Below the pieces are notes generated by a model. That model saw nothing but the letters and a program-made list of their open reading frames with translations. It was not told the origin of the DNA and made no database searches. Shown one piece after another: positions 6,663 through 13,199 of a stretch of DNA of 15,132 bases (position 1 is the stretch's first letter; every line of letters starts with the position of its first letter). The position numbers and the translations under genes are program-made. The stretch is from a bacterium HR36. GTDB lineage: Bacteria > Planctomycetota > Planctomycetia > Gemmatales > HRBIN36. The DNA lies in the NCBI GenBank assembly GCA_002898995.1, contig BEIM01000028.1:1-15132 (forward strand). The letters run 5' to 3'.

Positions 6663-7413
6663 AGTGTCCCAGCCAAAAGCTCATTTGTTGCAGCACTTGC
6701 AGCAAACCTGCCAGCAATACCGGGGCAAAAACATACACCGCCACCAGCCCGCTCAGCACCCGCACCACAAATCCCAGAGAGAACAGGTTCAGTGAGGGTG
6801 CCGCCCGCGCCCACAGCGCCAAGGCCAACCCGAGCAAGAACAGGCACGCTACCACGGGCAGCGCCAATCGCACGCCACTGTGCATGACCAGGTGCATGCC
6901 GGTGAGCCAGTCCGTTGCTGGCCAAATATTCCAAGCGGCCACTGGCCAGTTCACCCACGCCGCGTGCATCACCGCCAGCAGTATGTGGTGCCCATCCAGG
7001 CCAAAAAACAGCACCACACCCGTCAGTTCCAGAAACTGTCCCAGCAGGGTGCTTGGAGTTTCGCTGCCTGGGGCAGTCGAAGCCGCAAACGACATGAGCA
7101 TTTCCTGGGCCAGGAATTCGCCGGCGATACGTGCAGGCGCCAGCACTAACCGCAGTGCTAACGCCAGCCCTAACCCAATCAGCACTTCGCGGCCCACCAG
7201 CAGCGCCCACAGCCAGGCATTTTCGCTGGCGCGCTGGCATAACTGACAGGCAGCCTCATTGACCGGCGGGGGATACCAGGCTGTCGTCAGCGCTACCGCC
7301 ATGCCGAGGCGCAACCATCGTGGCACCTGGCTCCCACAGAGAAACGGCACCAGGCCGACGATCACCGCCACCCGGCTCAGCATCAGGCTAAAGCTGACTA
7401 CGGCCGGTTCCAT
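6652..7413 (-). CDS. fliR: Flagellar export gate protein FliR
   Basis: A 253-residue, highly hydrophobic protein of the FliR/SpaR family, one subunit of the FliP5-FliQ4-FliR1 export gate core. The start EPAVVSFSLMLSRVAVIVGL is typical, and the family pattern continues with LVGREVLIGLGLALALRLVL, then AGEFLAQEMLMSFA, and ends LQVLQQMSFWLG. About six membrane segments are visible. ATG 7413 was chosen because it begins at the fliQ stop in a TAATG overlap. The frame stays open further upstream to 7641, but that extension reads in a Gly/Ala/His-rich, non-membrane way over fliQ and is a shadow. The end overlaps flhB by 11 bases. Confidence 0.93.
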   Translation of the reverse strand: MEPAVVSFSLMLSRVAVIVGLVPFLCGSQVPRWLRLGMAVALTTAWYPPPVNEAACQLCQRASENAWLWALLVGREVLIGLGLALALRLVLAPARIAGEFLAQEMLMSFAASTAPGSETPSTLLGQFLELTGVVLFFGLDGHHILLAVMHAAWVNWPVAAWNIWPATDWLTGMHLVMHSGVRLALPVVACLFLLGLALALWARAAPSLNLFSLGFVVRVLSGLVAVYVFAPVLLAGLLQVLQQMSFWLGHYGR

Positions 7414-7682
7414 TACCGTATTACCTGCGCTAGCTGCCCGAGCATGCGTTCGGTGAAATATGCGGCCATGCGCATCATCCAGGGCATCGTCCACATCAGC
7501 ACCAGAGCCACCCCCAACAATTTGGGCACCAGCGAAAGCGTTTGGTCTTGCAAACTGGTCATGGCTTGCAGCAGGCTTACCACCAGTCCTATCACCAGCG
7601 ACGCGAGCAAAGCCGGCGCCGCCAGCAACAGTGCCGTCCACAATAACTCACGCCCCCATTCCAGCACCTGCACTGCGTCCAT
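7413..7682 (-). CDS. fliQ: Flagellar export gate protein FliQ
   Basis: An 89-residue protein with two membrane helices (about 14-38 and 55-75), the usual size and layout of FliQ. The family pattern is visible in ALLLAAPALLASLVIGLVVS, then LLQAMTSLQDQTLSLVPKLL, then WMMRMAAYFTERM. It packs with FliP and FliR in the export gate. ATG 7682 was chosen from the family N-terminus; a GAGGGAG lies about ten bases upstream. The frame is open upstream to 8072, but the extension is Pro/Arg-rich and overlaps fliP, so I reject it. It begins 32 bases after the fliP stop and its stop overlaps the fliR start. Confidence 0.92.
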   Translation of the reverse strand: MDAVQVLEWGRELLWTALLLAAPALLASLVIGLVVSLLQAMTSLQDQTLSLVPKLLGVALVLMWTMPWMMRMAAYFTERMLGQLAQVIR

Positions 7683-7714
7683 GCGAGTTGGCTCCCTCGG
7701 AGACCTGGCCAAGC

Positions 7715-8395
7715 CTAGCCGAAGCTCAGACTCAGGGCCCGCGCTACCAATGACCAGCCATCGGCCAGCACAAAAAGGAGCAATTTGAATGGAGCAGAAA
7801 TCATCACGGGGGGCATCATGACCATGCCCATCCCCGTGAGCACACTGGCCACCACCAGATCCACCAGCAAGAACGGCAGGTAGATAAGGAACCCCATAAC
7901 GAACGCGGTTTTCAATTCGCTGATGATGAAGGCTGGAATAAGCGCGCGAAACGGCGTGTGCTGGGGTTCTTCGGGTTCGGGTAGGTTGGCAAGGTGCAGG
8001 AACAGAGCGATATCCTGCCGCCGGGTTTGTCGCAACAGGAAATCGCGGAGGATATCGGCACTTTTTTGGCATGCGCTGAGGCCGTCCAGTTCGTCAGCCA
8101 GATAGGGGCGGAGAGCTTCGCGTTCGATGGTTTCCCAAACTGGGGCCATGACAAACCAGGTCAGGAACATTGCCAGCCCGATCAGCACGAGATTAGGCGG
8201 AATATCCTGGGAGGTAACGGCCCGGCGGACAAAGGCGAGCACGATGAGGATGCGGGTAAACGCCGTGGTACACACGAGGGTTGCTGGCACCAGCGTCAGG
8301 GCGCCCAAAAACAAGGCGACCTGCACGGGTTGTGGTAGTGTTTGCCAGGCGGAGCTTTCAGTGATTTGTTGCAGGAGGTGGGCGCTAGAGTCCAT
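7715..8395 (-). CDS. fliP: Flagellar export gate protein FliP
   Basis: A 226-residue protein of the FliP/SpaP family, the pentameric core of the export pore. Conserved segments are FTRILIVLAFVRRA (46-59), IPPNLVLIGLAMFLTWFVMAP (65-85), RALIPAFIISELKTAF (150-165) and the signature MMPPVMISAPFKLLLFVLAD (193-212). Four membrane segments are visible. It is somewhat shorter than enterobacterial FliP (about 245), and the N-terminus (MDSSAHLLQQITESSAWQ) shows no cleavable signal peptide, whereas many homologues have one. The start is supported by AGGAGAGGAG about four bases before ATG 8395. The start overlaps the fliO end by 11 bases. Confidence 0.94.
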   Translation of the reverse strand: MDSSAHLLQQITESSAWQTLPQPVQVALFLGALTLVPATLVCTTAFTRILIVLAFVRRAVTSQDIPPNLVLIGLAMFLTWFVMAPVWETIEREALRPYLADELDGLSACQKSADILRDFLLRQTRRQDIALFLHLANLPEPEEPQHTPFRALIPAFIISELKTAFVMGFLIYLPFLLVDLVVASVLTGMGMVMMPPVMISAPFKLLLFVLADGWSLVARALSLSFG

Positions 8396-9026
8396 GCCGC
8401 TCCTCTCCTTCGCCGACCATGGCCGCCAGCATCGCTCCGTGGCGTCGTCGTGCTGGTATCGCATCGGGATCTGGGCTTTCTAACAGCTCGCTGAATCGAG
8501 GTGGCAAGGCCACGAAGGCACTAATGCCCCGGGGGTCCAATCCCAGAAGCACCTGCTCTTGACCCACACGCACCAGCAGCAATCGGCATCGGCCACCCAG
8601 CGCTAGTTCGCCGGCAATCTGCAGGGGCACTACGGCCGGCTGGGGAGCGCCTGGCTTTGCCGAGGCTCGCCGAATCCACCATACGCACACCACCACCAAT
8701 CCCAGCACTGCGGCCGTGGCCCAGGCCAGCCTCGACAAAGGGGCGTAAAGGTCCCAGGTATCTGGGCGCGTAGAGGGCCATGCAAGCCGCGACCTAGCCG
8801 CGGCCCCAGGCATTGCTGGGTTCTCATCAGGAGGTGCCGAGGCACCTGCCGAAGAAAAACCCGGCAGCGGATTCGGGGGCTGAAGCGCCTGCGCGTCATC
8901 CTGGGAGGAAAGGCGAGCGGGTAACCAGTAACCGCCTGCAATCGCCGCCAATCCAATCAGGCATAAAAGCCAGAGATTCCCTGACCAGGCGTGATGGGGA
9001 TTAATCGTTTTCGAGGCGCCGGACAT
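8385..9026 (-). CDS. fliO: Flagellar biosynthesis protein FliO
   Basis: A 213-residue protein assigned to FliO, the assembly factor for the FliP ring. An N-terminal hydrophobic segment (about 17-35) may be a signal anchor. A Pro/Ala/Ser-rich linker (36-95) follows, then a membrane segment at about 99-118 (LSRLAWATAAVLGLVVVCVW) and a cytoplasmic FliO domain at about 135-176 (GGRCRLLLVRVGQEQVLLGL, then GISAFVALPP). The tail is charged. FliO is a poorly conserved family; the position directly before fliP, with an 11-base overlap, and the C-terminal domain pattern decide the call. AGGAG about nine bases upstream supports ATG 9026. It is the first gene of the export operon, and a possible sigma-28-type promoter lies at 9062-9089. 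Confidence 0.85.
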   Translation of the reverse strand: MSGASKTINPHHAWSGNLWLLCLIGLAAIAGGYWLPARLSSQDDAQALQPPNPLPGFSSAGASAPPDENPAMPGAAARSRLAWPSTRPDTWDLYAPLSRLAWATAAVLGLVVVCVWWIRRASAKPGAPQPAVVPLQIAGELALGGRCRLLLVRVGQEQVLLGLDPRGISAFVALPPRFSELLESPDPDAIPARRRHGAMLAAMVGEGEERHGL

Positions 9027-9050
9027 GATTGGCACTCCTGCGCTCCTCCC

Positions 9051-9075
9051 GCCAGCGCCTAGCATCGGCGCTGGC
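9051..9075. repeat. Inverted repeat in the fliO-phyH divergent region
   Basis: GCCAGCGCC-TAGCATC-GGCGCTGGC has perfect nine-base arms around a seven-base centre. It lies 25 bases upstream of the fliO ATG and overlaps the -10-like element of the candidate promoter. It could be an operator, or a stem near the 5' end of the fliO mRNA. No T-run follows on either strand and the flanking genes diverge, so a terminator is unlikely. Confidence 0.5.
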
Positions 9076-9089
9076 CAGGCAAAACTTGA
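9062..9089 (-). promoter_or_regulatory. Possible sigma-28-type promoter of the fliO export operon
   Basis: On the minus strand, TCAAGTTT (9089-9082), 12 bases, then GCCGATGC (9069-9062). Against the enterobacterial sigma-28 consensus TAAAGTTT-N11-GCCGATAA this is seven of eight at -35 and six of eight at -10, with a spacer one base longer. Read the other way (CAAG-N15-GCCGATGC) the spacing is exact. A start near 9055 would give a leader of about 30 bases before fliO. The match is by eye; part of the -10 element is shared with an inverted repeat. Confidence 0.4.
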
Positions 9090-9196
9090 GGAATTTGCGG
9101 AATGTAACGTAGTTACCGATGGGTGCGGCTTTAGCCAGGTCAGGCGTGACGGGCTATATTGTTCAGCAAGGAGCAATTCGGAACAGGAGAACGGAG

Positions 9197-10015
9197 ATGA
9201 CCGAATTTCGCTTGACGCCCGAACAACTGGCACAGTATCACGCGGATGGCTTTCTCATCGTGCCCCAGCTTTTTGACGCGGAAGAAATCGAGTTGCTTCG
9301 GCAGGTGGCGGAAGCCGACCAGGCTTTGCAACACCAGGCCGTCGCCCGCAAGGACGGACATGGCGGGGCGATTCGCCTGCGTGTGGAAAACGAATTGGGG
9401 GACGACATTTACAGCGCCTTTGTACGCTGCCCTCGGATTGTTAACGTCATGGAACAGCTGCTCGGCGGTGAGGTCTATCACTATCACCACAAAATGATCC
9501 TCAAAGAGCCGCGGACGGGCGGGGCGTGGGAATGGCATCAGGATTACGGATACTGGTACCAGTTTGGCTGTTTGTATCCGCTCCTGGCTAGTTGCATGAT
9601 TGCGGTGGACCGGGCGACGCGCGAAAACGGATGCTTGCAGGTGCTCCGCGGGTCCCACCACATCGGTCGCATTGACCATGTGCGCGTAGGTGATCAATGG
9701 GGCGCGGACCCCGAACGCGTTGAAGTGGCACGACAGCGACACGAACTGGTGTACTGCGAACTCGAACCGGGCTCGGCTATCTTCTTCCACTGCAACTTGC
9801 TGCATTGCTCCGCTCCCAATCACAGCCCCCATCGCCGTTGGGCCTTCATTTGCTGCTATAACGCCGCACGCAATGACCCCTATAAGGAGTCGCGCCATCC
9901 GCGGTACAGCTACCTGGAGAAGTGGCCCGACCGCCGCATTCGCGAGATCGGCCGGCGGCAACTGGAGCAACTACGTCAGCAGTTGTCGGCGATTATCACC
10001 CCGGCTCAGAGCTGA
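9197..10015 (+). CDS. Fe(II)/2-oxoglutarate dioxygenase, phytanoyl-CoA hydroxylase (PhyH) family
   Basis: A 272-residue protein of the PhyH family of non-haem iron oxygenases, which hydroxylate a substrate while turning 2-oxoglutarate into succinate. The N-terminus has the usual pattern LTPEQLAQYHADGFLIVPQL (residues 6-25). The iron-binding triad is visible: His114 and Asp116 (WEWHQDYGYW) and His203 (NLLHCSAPNHS), with Arg213 or Arg214 placed to bind 2-oxoglutarate. Further family segments are MIAVDRATRENGCLQVLRGSH (134-154) and YCELEPGSAIFFHC (186-199). The substrate cannot be told from the sequence. GGAG at 9186-9189 supports ATG 9197; the frame opens upstream at 9119, but that extension lacks family character. 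It stands alone, divergent from fliO. Confidence 0.9.
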   Translation: MTEFRLTPEQLAQYHADGFLIVPQLFDAEEIELLRQVAEADQALQHQAVARKDGHGGAIRLRVENELGDDIYSAFVRCPRIVNVMEQLLGGEVYHYHHKMILKEPRTGGAWEWHQDYGYWYQFGCLYPLLASCMIAVDRATRENGCLQVLRGSHHIGRIDHVRVGDQWGADPERVEVARQRHELVYCELEPGSAIFFHCNLLHCSAPNHSPHRRWAFICCYNAARNDPYKESRHPRYSYLEKWPDRRIREIGRRQLEQLRQQLSAIITPAQS

Positions 10016-10067
10016 AAATGCACATCTCTCGTTGCACAAATGCCCCGTTACCCGTGACGGCGCGACT

Positions 10068-10085
10068 TGCTCCTGGCCAGGAGCA
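10068..10085. repeat. Perfect 18-base palindrome between phyH and ybbR
   Basis: TGCTCCTGGCCAGGAGCA is its own reverse complement. It lies in the 173-base gap between two convergent genes, about 50 bases after the phyH stop and about 100 bases after the ybbR stop. RNA from either strand could form a stem, but no T-run follows in either direction. It may be a bidirectional, non-classical transcript end or a dimeric protein site. Confidence 0.5.
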
Positions 10086-10188
10086 GTAGCTTGCGCGTTA
10101 TCCCGGCAATGGGGACGCACCCTACCCCGTCTGTTGGTAACTGAGCCACCTGTTCCGCTGCCATGCTACGTGACGCCGCTACCCGCAT

Positions 10189-11307
10189 CTAAGGCAGGCG
10201 GGGGACACTCAACGGGGATACGGCGGGCTGGCCTGTTCCTTCTAGCGGCACTAATTCAACGGAAATGCGTGGCGGCTCTTGAGCCAATTCGTAACCCGGG
10301 GGCAATTGCACTTGGATGGGTTCCTCGGGATAAAGACCGCGACTAAAGGTACGCCCGGGACTGGTGAAATCCACATAGGCCTTGATGCCGGCTGGGGAGT
10401 CTGCCGCCGGCGCCAGCACGCGCAAAGTAATCAAGCCGGCCCGAGGACTGGTGAATTGCGGGCGAAAGGCAAAGCCAGCCGGCGTCAGAAAATGCACGGG
10501 CACATCGGTCAGCTCCAGCAGACGCCGTTTCGGACGTAACACGAAGCGCACCTGGACACGATCGGGGCTGACGCGAATGGCGCGCCCGCCCAGTTCACTA
10601 ACCAGCGGCACGCTGACGCTGCGCTCGAGCGGACGGTTTTGCTCATCGGCCAGACGTAGCGGCACTTGATACAACTGAGTGGGCAGCACTTCTTCGCGGT
10701 CGAGCACTTCTTTCGGGCCGCGGACCAGGACGGTGCTGGGCTCGATCACCGTCCGCTCGACACGATCCCCGCCCGTGTGCTGAAACTGCACCTGTAATTG
10801 TTTGTCGATAATCCGCCTTAAAGTTACGGGAATGCGGTTAGTCTTTTCGGCAATAACCGCCTGCACCCCCGCCAAACCTTCCAGGTCCTGCTGATCAATG
10901 CGAATGACATCCACATAACGGGCATCGCTCTGGCGTTCTTCGGGCACGCTGATGGTGCGTTGCACGCGCAGTTGGCCGCTCTGCAAGCGCGTGCGCAATT
11001 CACGGATCCGCGAAGGGGGGCCGATAAAGCTGACGCGTACTTCGCTGGCACCGCCTAGCTCCAGTTCGTACCATTCGGCCTGGCTCGGGGCCAGGCTGAT
11101 TTCTACAGGGACGGGGTAGTTGTCCAGGACTTCGAGGTCGCGGCTGCGCATGTAGAGCCAAAGCACAATGGCCAAGCCTACCGCAACAAACGGCGTGCTG
11201 ATACGCTGCCACCACGTGAGCTTTTCCGTTTCGCTTGGCTCGCGCTTATGCCAAAGAGTCCGAGTCATATTCGCTCTCGCGCCCCAGGCAGCGTGCAGGC
11301 GATCCAT
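10189..11307 (-). CDS. ybbR: YbbR-domain protein (CdaR-like regulator of diadenylate cyclase)
   Basis: A 372-residue protein with one N-terminal membrane helix (about 37-53, STPFVAVGLAIVLWLYM) after a charged cytoplasmic segment. About 310 residues outside the membrane follow. These hold beta-rich YbbR-type repeats with segments such as YPVPVEISLAPS, VEVRGP-like VLVRGPKEVLDR and LTDVPVHFLTPAGF. Its position directly after a DacA/CdaA diadenylate cyclase gene, 23 bases apart, matches the known cdaA-cdaR pairing, in which YbbR/CdaR binds and modulates the cyclase. ATG 11307 gives the longest product; ATG 11268, 13 codons in, is an equally possible start and neither has a strong ribosome site. 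The end is Pro/Ser-rich. Confidence 0.82.
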   Translation of the reverse strand: MDRLHAAWGARANMTRTLWHKREPSETEKLTWWQRISTPFVAVGLAIVLWLYMRSRDLEVLDNYPVPVEISLAPSQAEWYELELGGASEVRVSFIGPPSRIRELRTRLQSGQLRVQRTISVPEERQSDARYVDVIRIDQQDLEGLAGVQAVIAEKTNRIPVTLRRIIDKQLQVQFQHTGGDRVERTVIEPSTVLVRGPKEVLDREEVLPTQLYQVPLRLADEQNRPLERSVSVPLVSELGGRAIRVSPDRVQVRFVLRPKRRLLELTDVPVHFLTPAGFAFRPQFTSPRAGLITLRVLAPAADSPAGIKAYVDFTSPGRTFSRGLYPEEPIQVQLPPGYELAQEPPRISVELVPLEGTGQPAVSPLSVPRLP

Positions 11308-11330
11308 TTGTGTTCAGGCCAGTTGCCGAA

Positions 11331-12116
11331 TTAAGCAGCCAAGGCCAGCATGCCGGGCAGCAGATGATTGAGCCGCTGCGGTACCTGTTCCCTGGCCAAT
11401 GTTTCCAGGCGTCCCCCCACCGCCACCGAAATACGGCCGGTTTCTTCGCTGACCACCAGAACGATGGCATCGGTTTCTTCGCTGAGCCCCAGAGCTGCGC
11501 GGTGGCGCATGCCGAAATTGGCTCCCGGCGGAGCGTCGGCCAAGGGGAGCTGACAACCGGCTGCAGCTATTCGGCCTTCCGCAATAATCACAGCACCATC
11601 GTGCAATGGGCTGCGTTTATGAAAGATGGCCCGCAGCAGCTTCGGGGAAATTTCCGCATCCAGGCGTTCGCCAGTCTGAATGTAGTTCTCCAGGCTGACG
11701 TTGTGCTCAATGACGATCAGCGCGCCCGTGTATTCCTTGGACAGCGCCAACGCCGCTTCGGCCAAGCGCTCCGCGATCGGTACACTCCGCGGCGCGAATA
11801 ACCGCAGTAAACGGTACTGCCCCAGCAGCAACAAGCCCCGCCGCAACTCAGGCTGGAAGATCACGATAATGGCTAACAGCGAGATACTCAGCAGGTAATC
11901 GAGGAAGCGGCTCAATTCGGTCAGGTCAAACGAGATGATCACAATCTGGAACAATAACAGCGTACCCGCGACAACAATGGCCAAACCTCGCACCAAGCCA
12001 GCGCCGCGCCGATTGCCAAGGAACCGCAACACCGCATAGAGAATCCCCGCCAAGATGGCGATTTCCACAACATCCCTGGTTCCCAGGCCATCGAAGAGAT
12101 CACGGAAGCGTTCCAT
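11331..12116 (-). CDS. dacA: Diadenylate cyclase (cyclic di-AMP synthase), DacA/CdaA type
   Basis: A 261-residue membrane-bound enzyme that joins two ATP into cyclic di-AMP, a second messenger for osmolyte and envelope control. Three membrane helices lie at about 16-34, 41-62 and 72-87, followed by IFQPELRRGL (87-96), typical of CdaA. The DAC domain (about 110-240) has HDGAVII with the Asp-Gly-Ala at 173-175, GMRHRAALGLSEETDA (202-217) with the Arg-His-Arg, and VVSEETGRISVA (221-232). All catalytic elements are present. The Thr common in GTRHRAA is Met203 here. It sits 23 bases after folP and 23 before ybbR, all on one strand, so the three are probably one operon. Its start has no strong Shine-Dalgarno site. 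Confidence 0.95.
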   Translation of the reverse strand: MERFRDLFDGLGTRDVVEIAILAGILYAVLRFLGNRRGAGLVRGLAIVVAGTLLLFQIVIISFDLTELSRFLDYLLSISLLAIIVIFQPELRRGLLLLGQYRLLRLFAPRSVPIAERLAEAALALSKEYTGALIVIEHNVSLENYIQTGERLDAEISPKLLRAIFHKRSPLHDGAVIIAEGRIAAAGCQLPLADAPPGANFGMRHRAALGLSEETDAIVLVVSEETGRISVAVGGRLETLAREQVPQRLNHLLPGMLALAA

Positions 12117-12139
12117 CCCTGACCCCGTGCTCGTGTTAG

Positions 12140-13018
12140 TCAGCAGGCGTGAGAGGCGGCGTGGAGTTGTTCCAGCCTGGTGAAGAGAGCAAAAGCGCGG
12201 CGGACTTCCCCGACATCATGGACACGGGCAATGTGACAGGCTCGTTGTGTCCAGGCGAAAAGCAAGGTACCGATCGTGCCGCCGACGCCACGCTCCGACC
12301 ACCCCGGTTCTCCAGCCACGCGATTGATGAATCCTTTTCGGGAAACGCCTAGGCAAATCGGTCGCCCCAGCGCCACCAACTCCCGACCTTCTGCCAGCAG
12401 CCGCAGATTGTGTTCCAGCCGTTTCCCGAAGCCGATTCCAGGATCGATCGCCAATTGTTCTCTGCCTATACCAGCCGCTTGTAAACTTGACAACCTCTCT
12501 TGCAAAAACGTCTTCACTTCAGCGACCACGTCCTGGTACTGCGGATTCTCCTGCATGGTGAGGGGTGTTCCCTGCATGTGCATGACAATGGCGCCGGCCT
12601 GATACTGCCGCACTACTTCCACCATTTCCGGATCGCGCAGGCCCATCACATCATTGACGATGGCGACGCCCATCTGCAAAGCTTCACGGGCCAGCGCAGC
12701 CTTATAGGTGTCAATGGAAATAGGAATGGGAACCTGCCCGCATAAGCGCTCCAAAACCGGCAGGACCCGCCGTCTTTCGTCGTCCAGCGCTACGGGGGCT
12801 GCTCCAGGACGTGTAGATTCGCCTCCAATATCCAGAATATCTGCCCCTTGCTCCACCAGCCGCAGTGCGTGGGCCACCGCTTTGTCCGCCTCGAGAAACT
12901 GTCCGCCGTCGGAAAAACTGTCGGGCGTCACATTGACGACACCCATAAGCAATGGCCGCTCGGTAATTCTCCACTCCCGGCCACGAACACGCCACACCAG
13001 GCCTTGTGTCGTTGCCAT
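12140..13018 (-). CDS. folP: Dihydropteroate synthase
   Basis: A 292-residue folate enzyme that condenses p-aminobenzoate with hydroxymethyl-dihydropterin pyrophosphate; the target of sulfonamides. All TIM-barrel motifs are visible: MGVVNVTPDSFSDGG (25-39), DIGGESTRPGA (63-73), SIDTYK (101-106), VNDV (121-124), MHMQGTP (146-152), DPGIGFGK (192-199), GVSRKGF (224-230) and RVHDV (265-269). ATG 13018 is fixed by GGGAGGAAA about five bases upstream; the frame is open to 13183, but the extension crosses the shared promoter region of the divergent gene. First gene of the folP-dacA-ybbR operon. Confidence 0.96.
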   Translation of the reverse strand: MATTQGLVWRVRGREWRITERPLLMGVVNVTPDSFSDGGQFLEADKAVAHALRLVEQGADILDIGGESTRPGAAPVALDDERRRVLPVLERLCGQVPIPISIDTYKAALAREALQMGVAIVNDVMGLRDPEMVEVVRQYQAGAIVMHMQGTPLTMQENPQYQDVVAEVKTFLQERLSSLQAAGIGREQLAIDPGIGFGKRLEHNLRLLAEGRELVALGRPICLGVSRKGFINRVAGEPGWSERGVGGTIGTLLFAWTQRACHIARVHDVGEVRRAFALFTRLEQLHAASHAC

Positions 13019-13199
13019 TGCGTTTCCTCCCGAAATGCTGTTTGCGGAGCCTAGTTCCCCAGGCATAATATTCGGCACGCTGCGGCTTGCCGGCCGCGGT
13101 GCTTGGCGGAACCCAGGCTCTAACTGCCACACCGGGTTCGTGTACAATACGTAGCCCGCGATCTGCGGTACGGAATTTGCCAACTATGGAGATTTTCGC

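Noticed and set aside
7414..7641. N-terminal extension of fliR
   Set aside because: Would overlap most of fliQ, and the added residues are Gly/Ala/His-rich and unlike FliR, whose family start is at 7413.
7683..8072. N-terminal extension of fliQ
   Set aside because: Would add about 130 Pro/Arg-rich residues over fliP; FliQ is normally about 90 residues.
9140..9970. Long frame (276 codons) antisense to the PhyH gene
   Set aside because: Fully overlaps a gene with intact catalytic motifs; its translation shows no family pattern. Long antisense frames are common in GC-rich coding DNA.
11235..11801. Plus-strand frame antisense to dacA and ybbR
   Set aside because: Shadow of two well-supported genes.
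13019..13183. N-terminal extension of folP
   Set aside because: The strong GGGAGGAAA site before ATG 13018 and the normal family length argue against it; the extension crosses the shared divergent promoter region.
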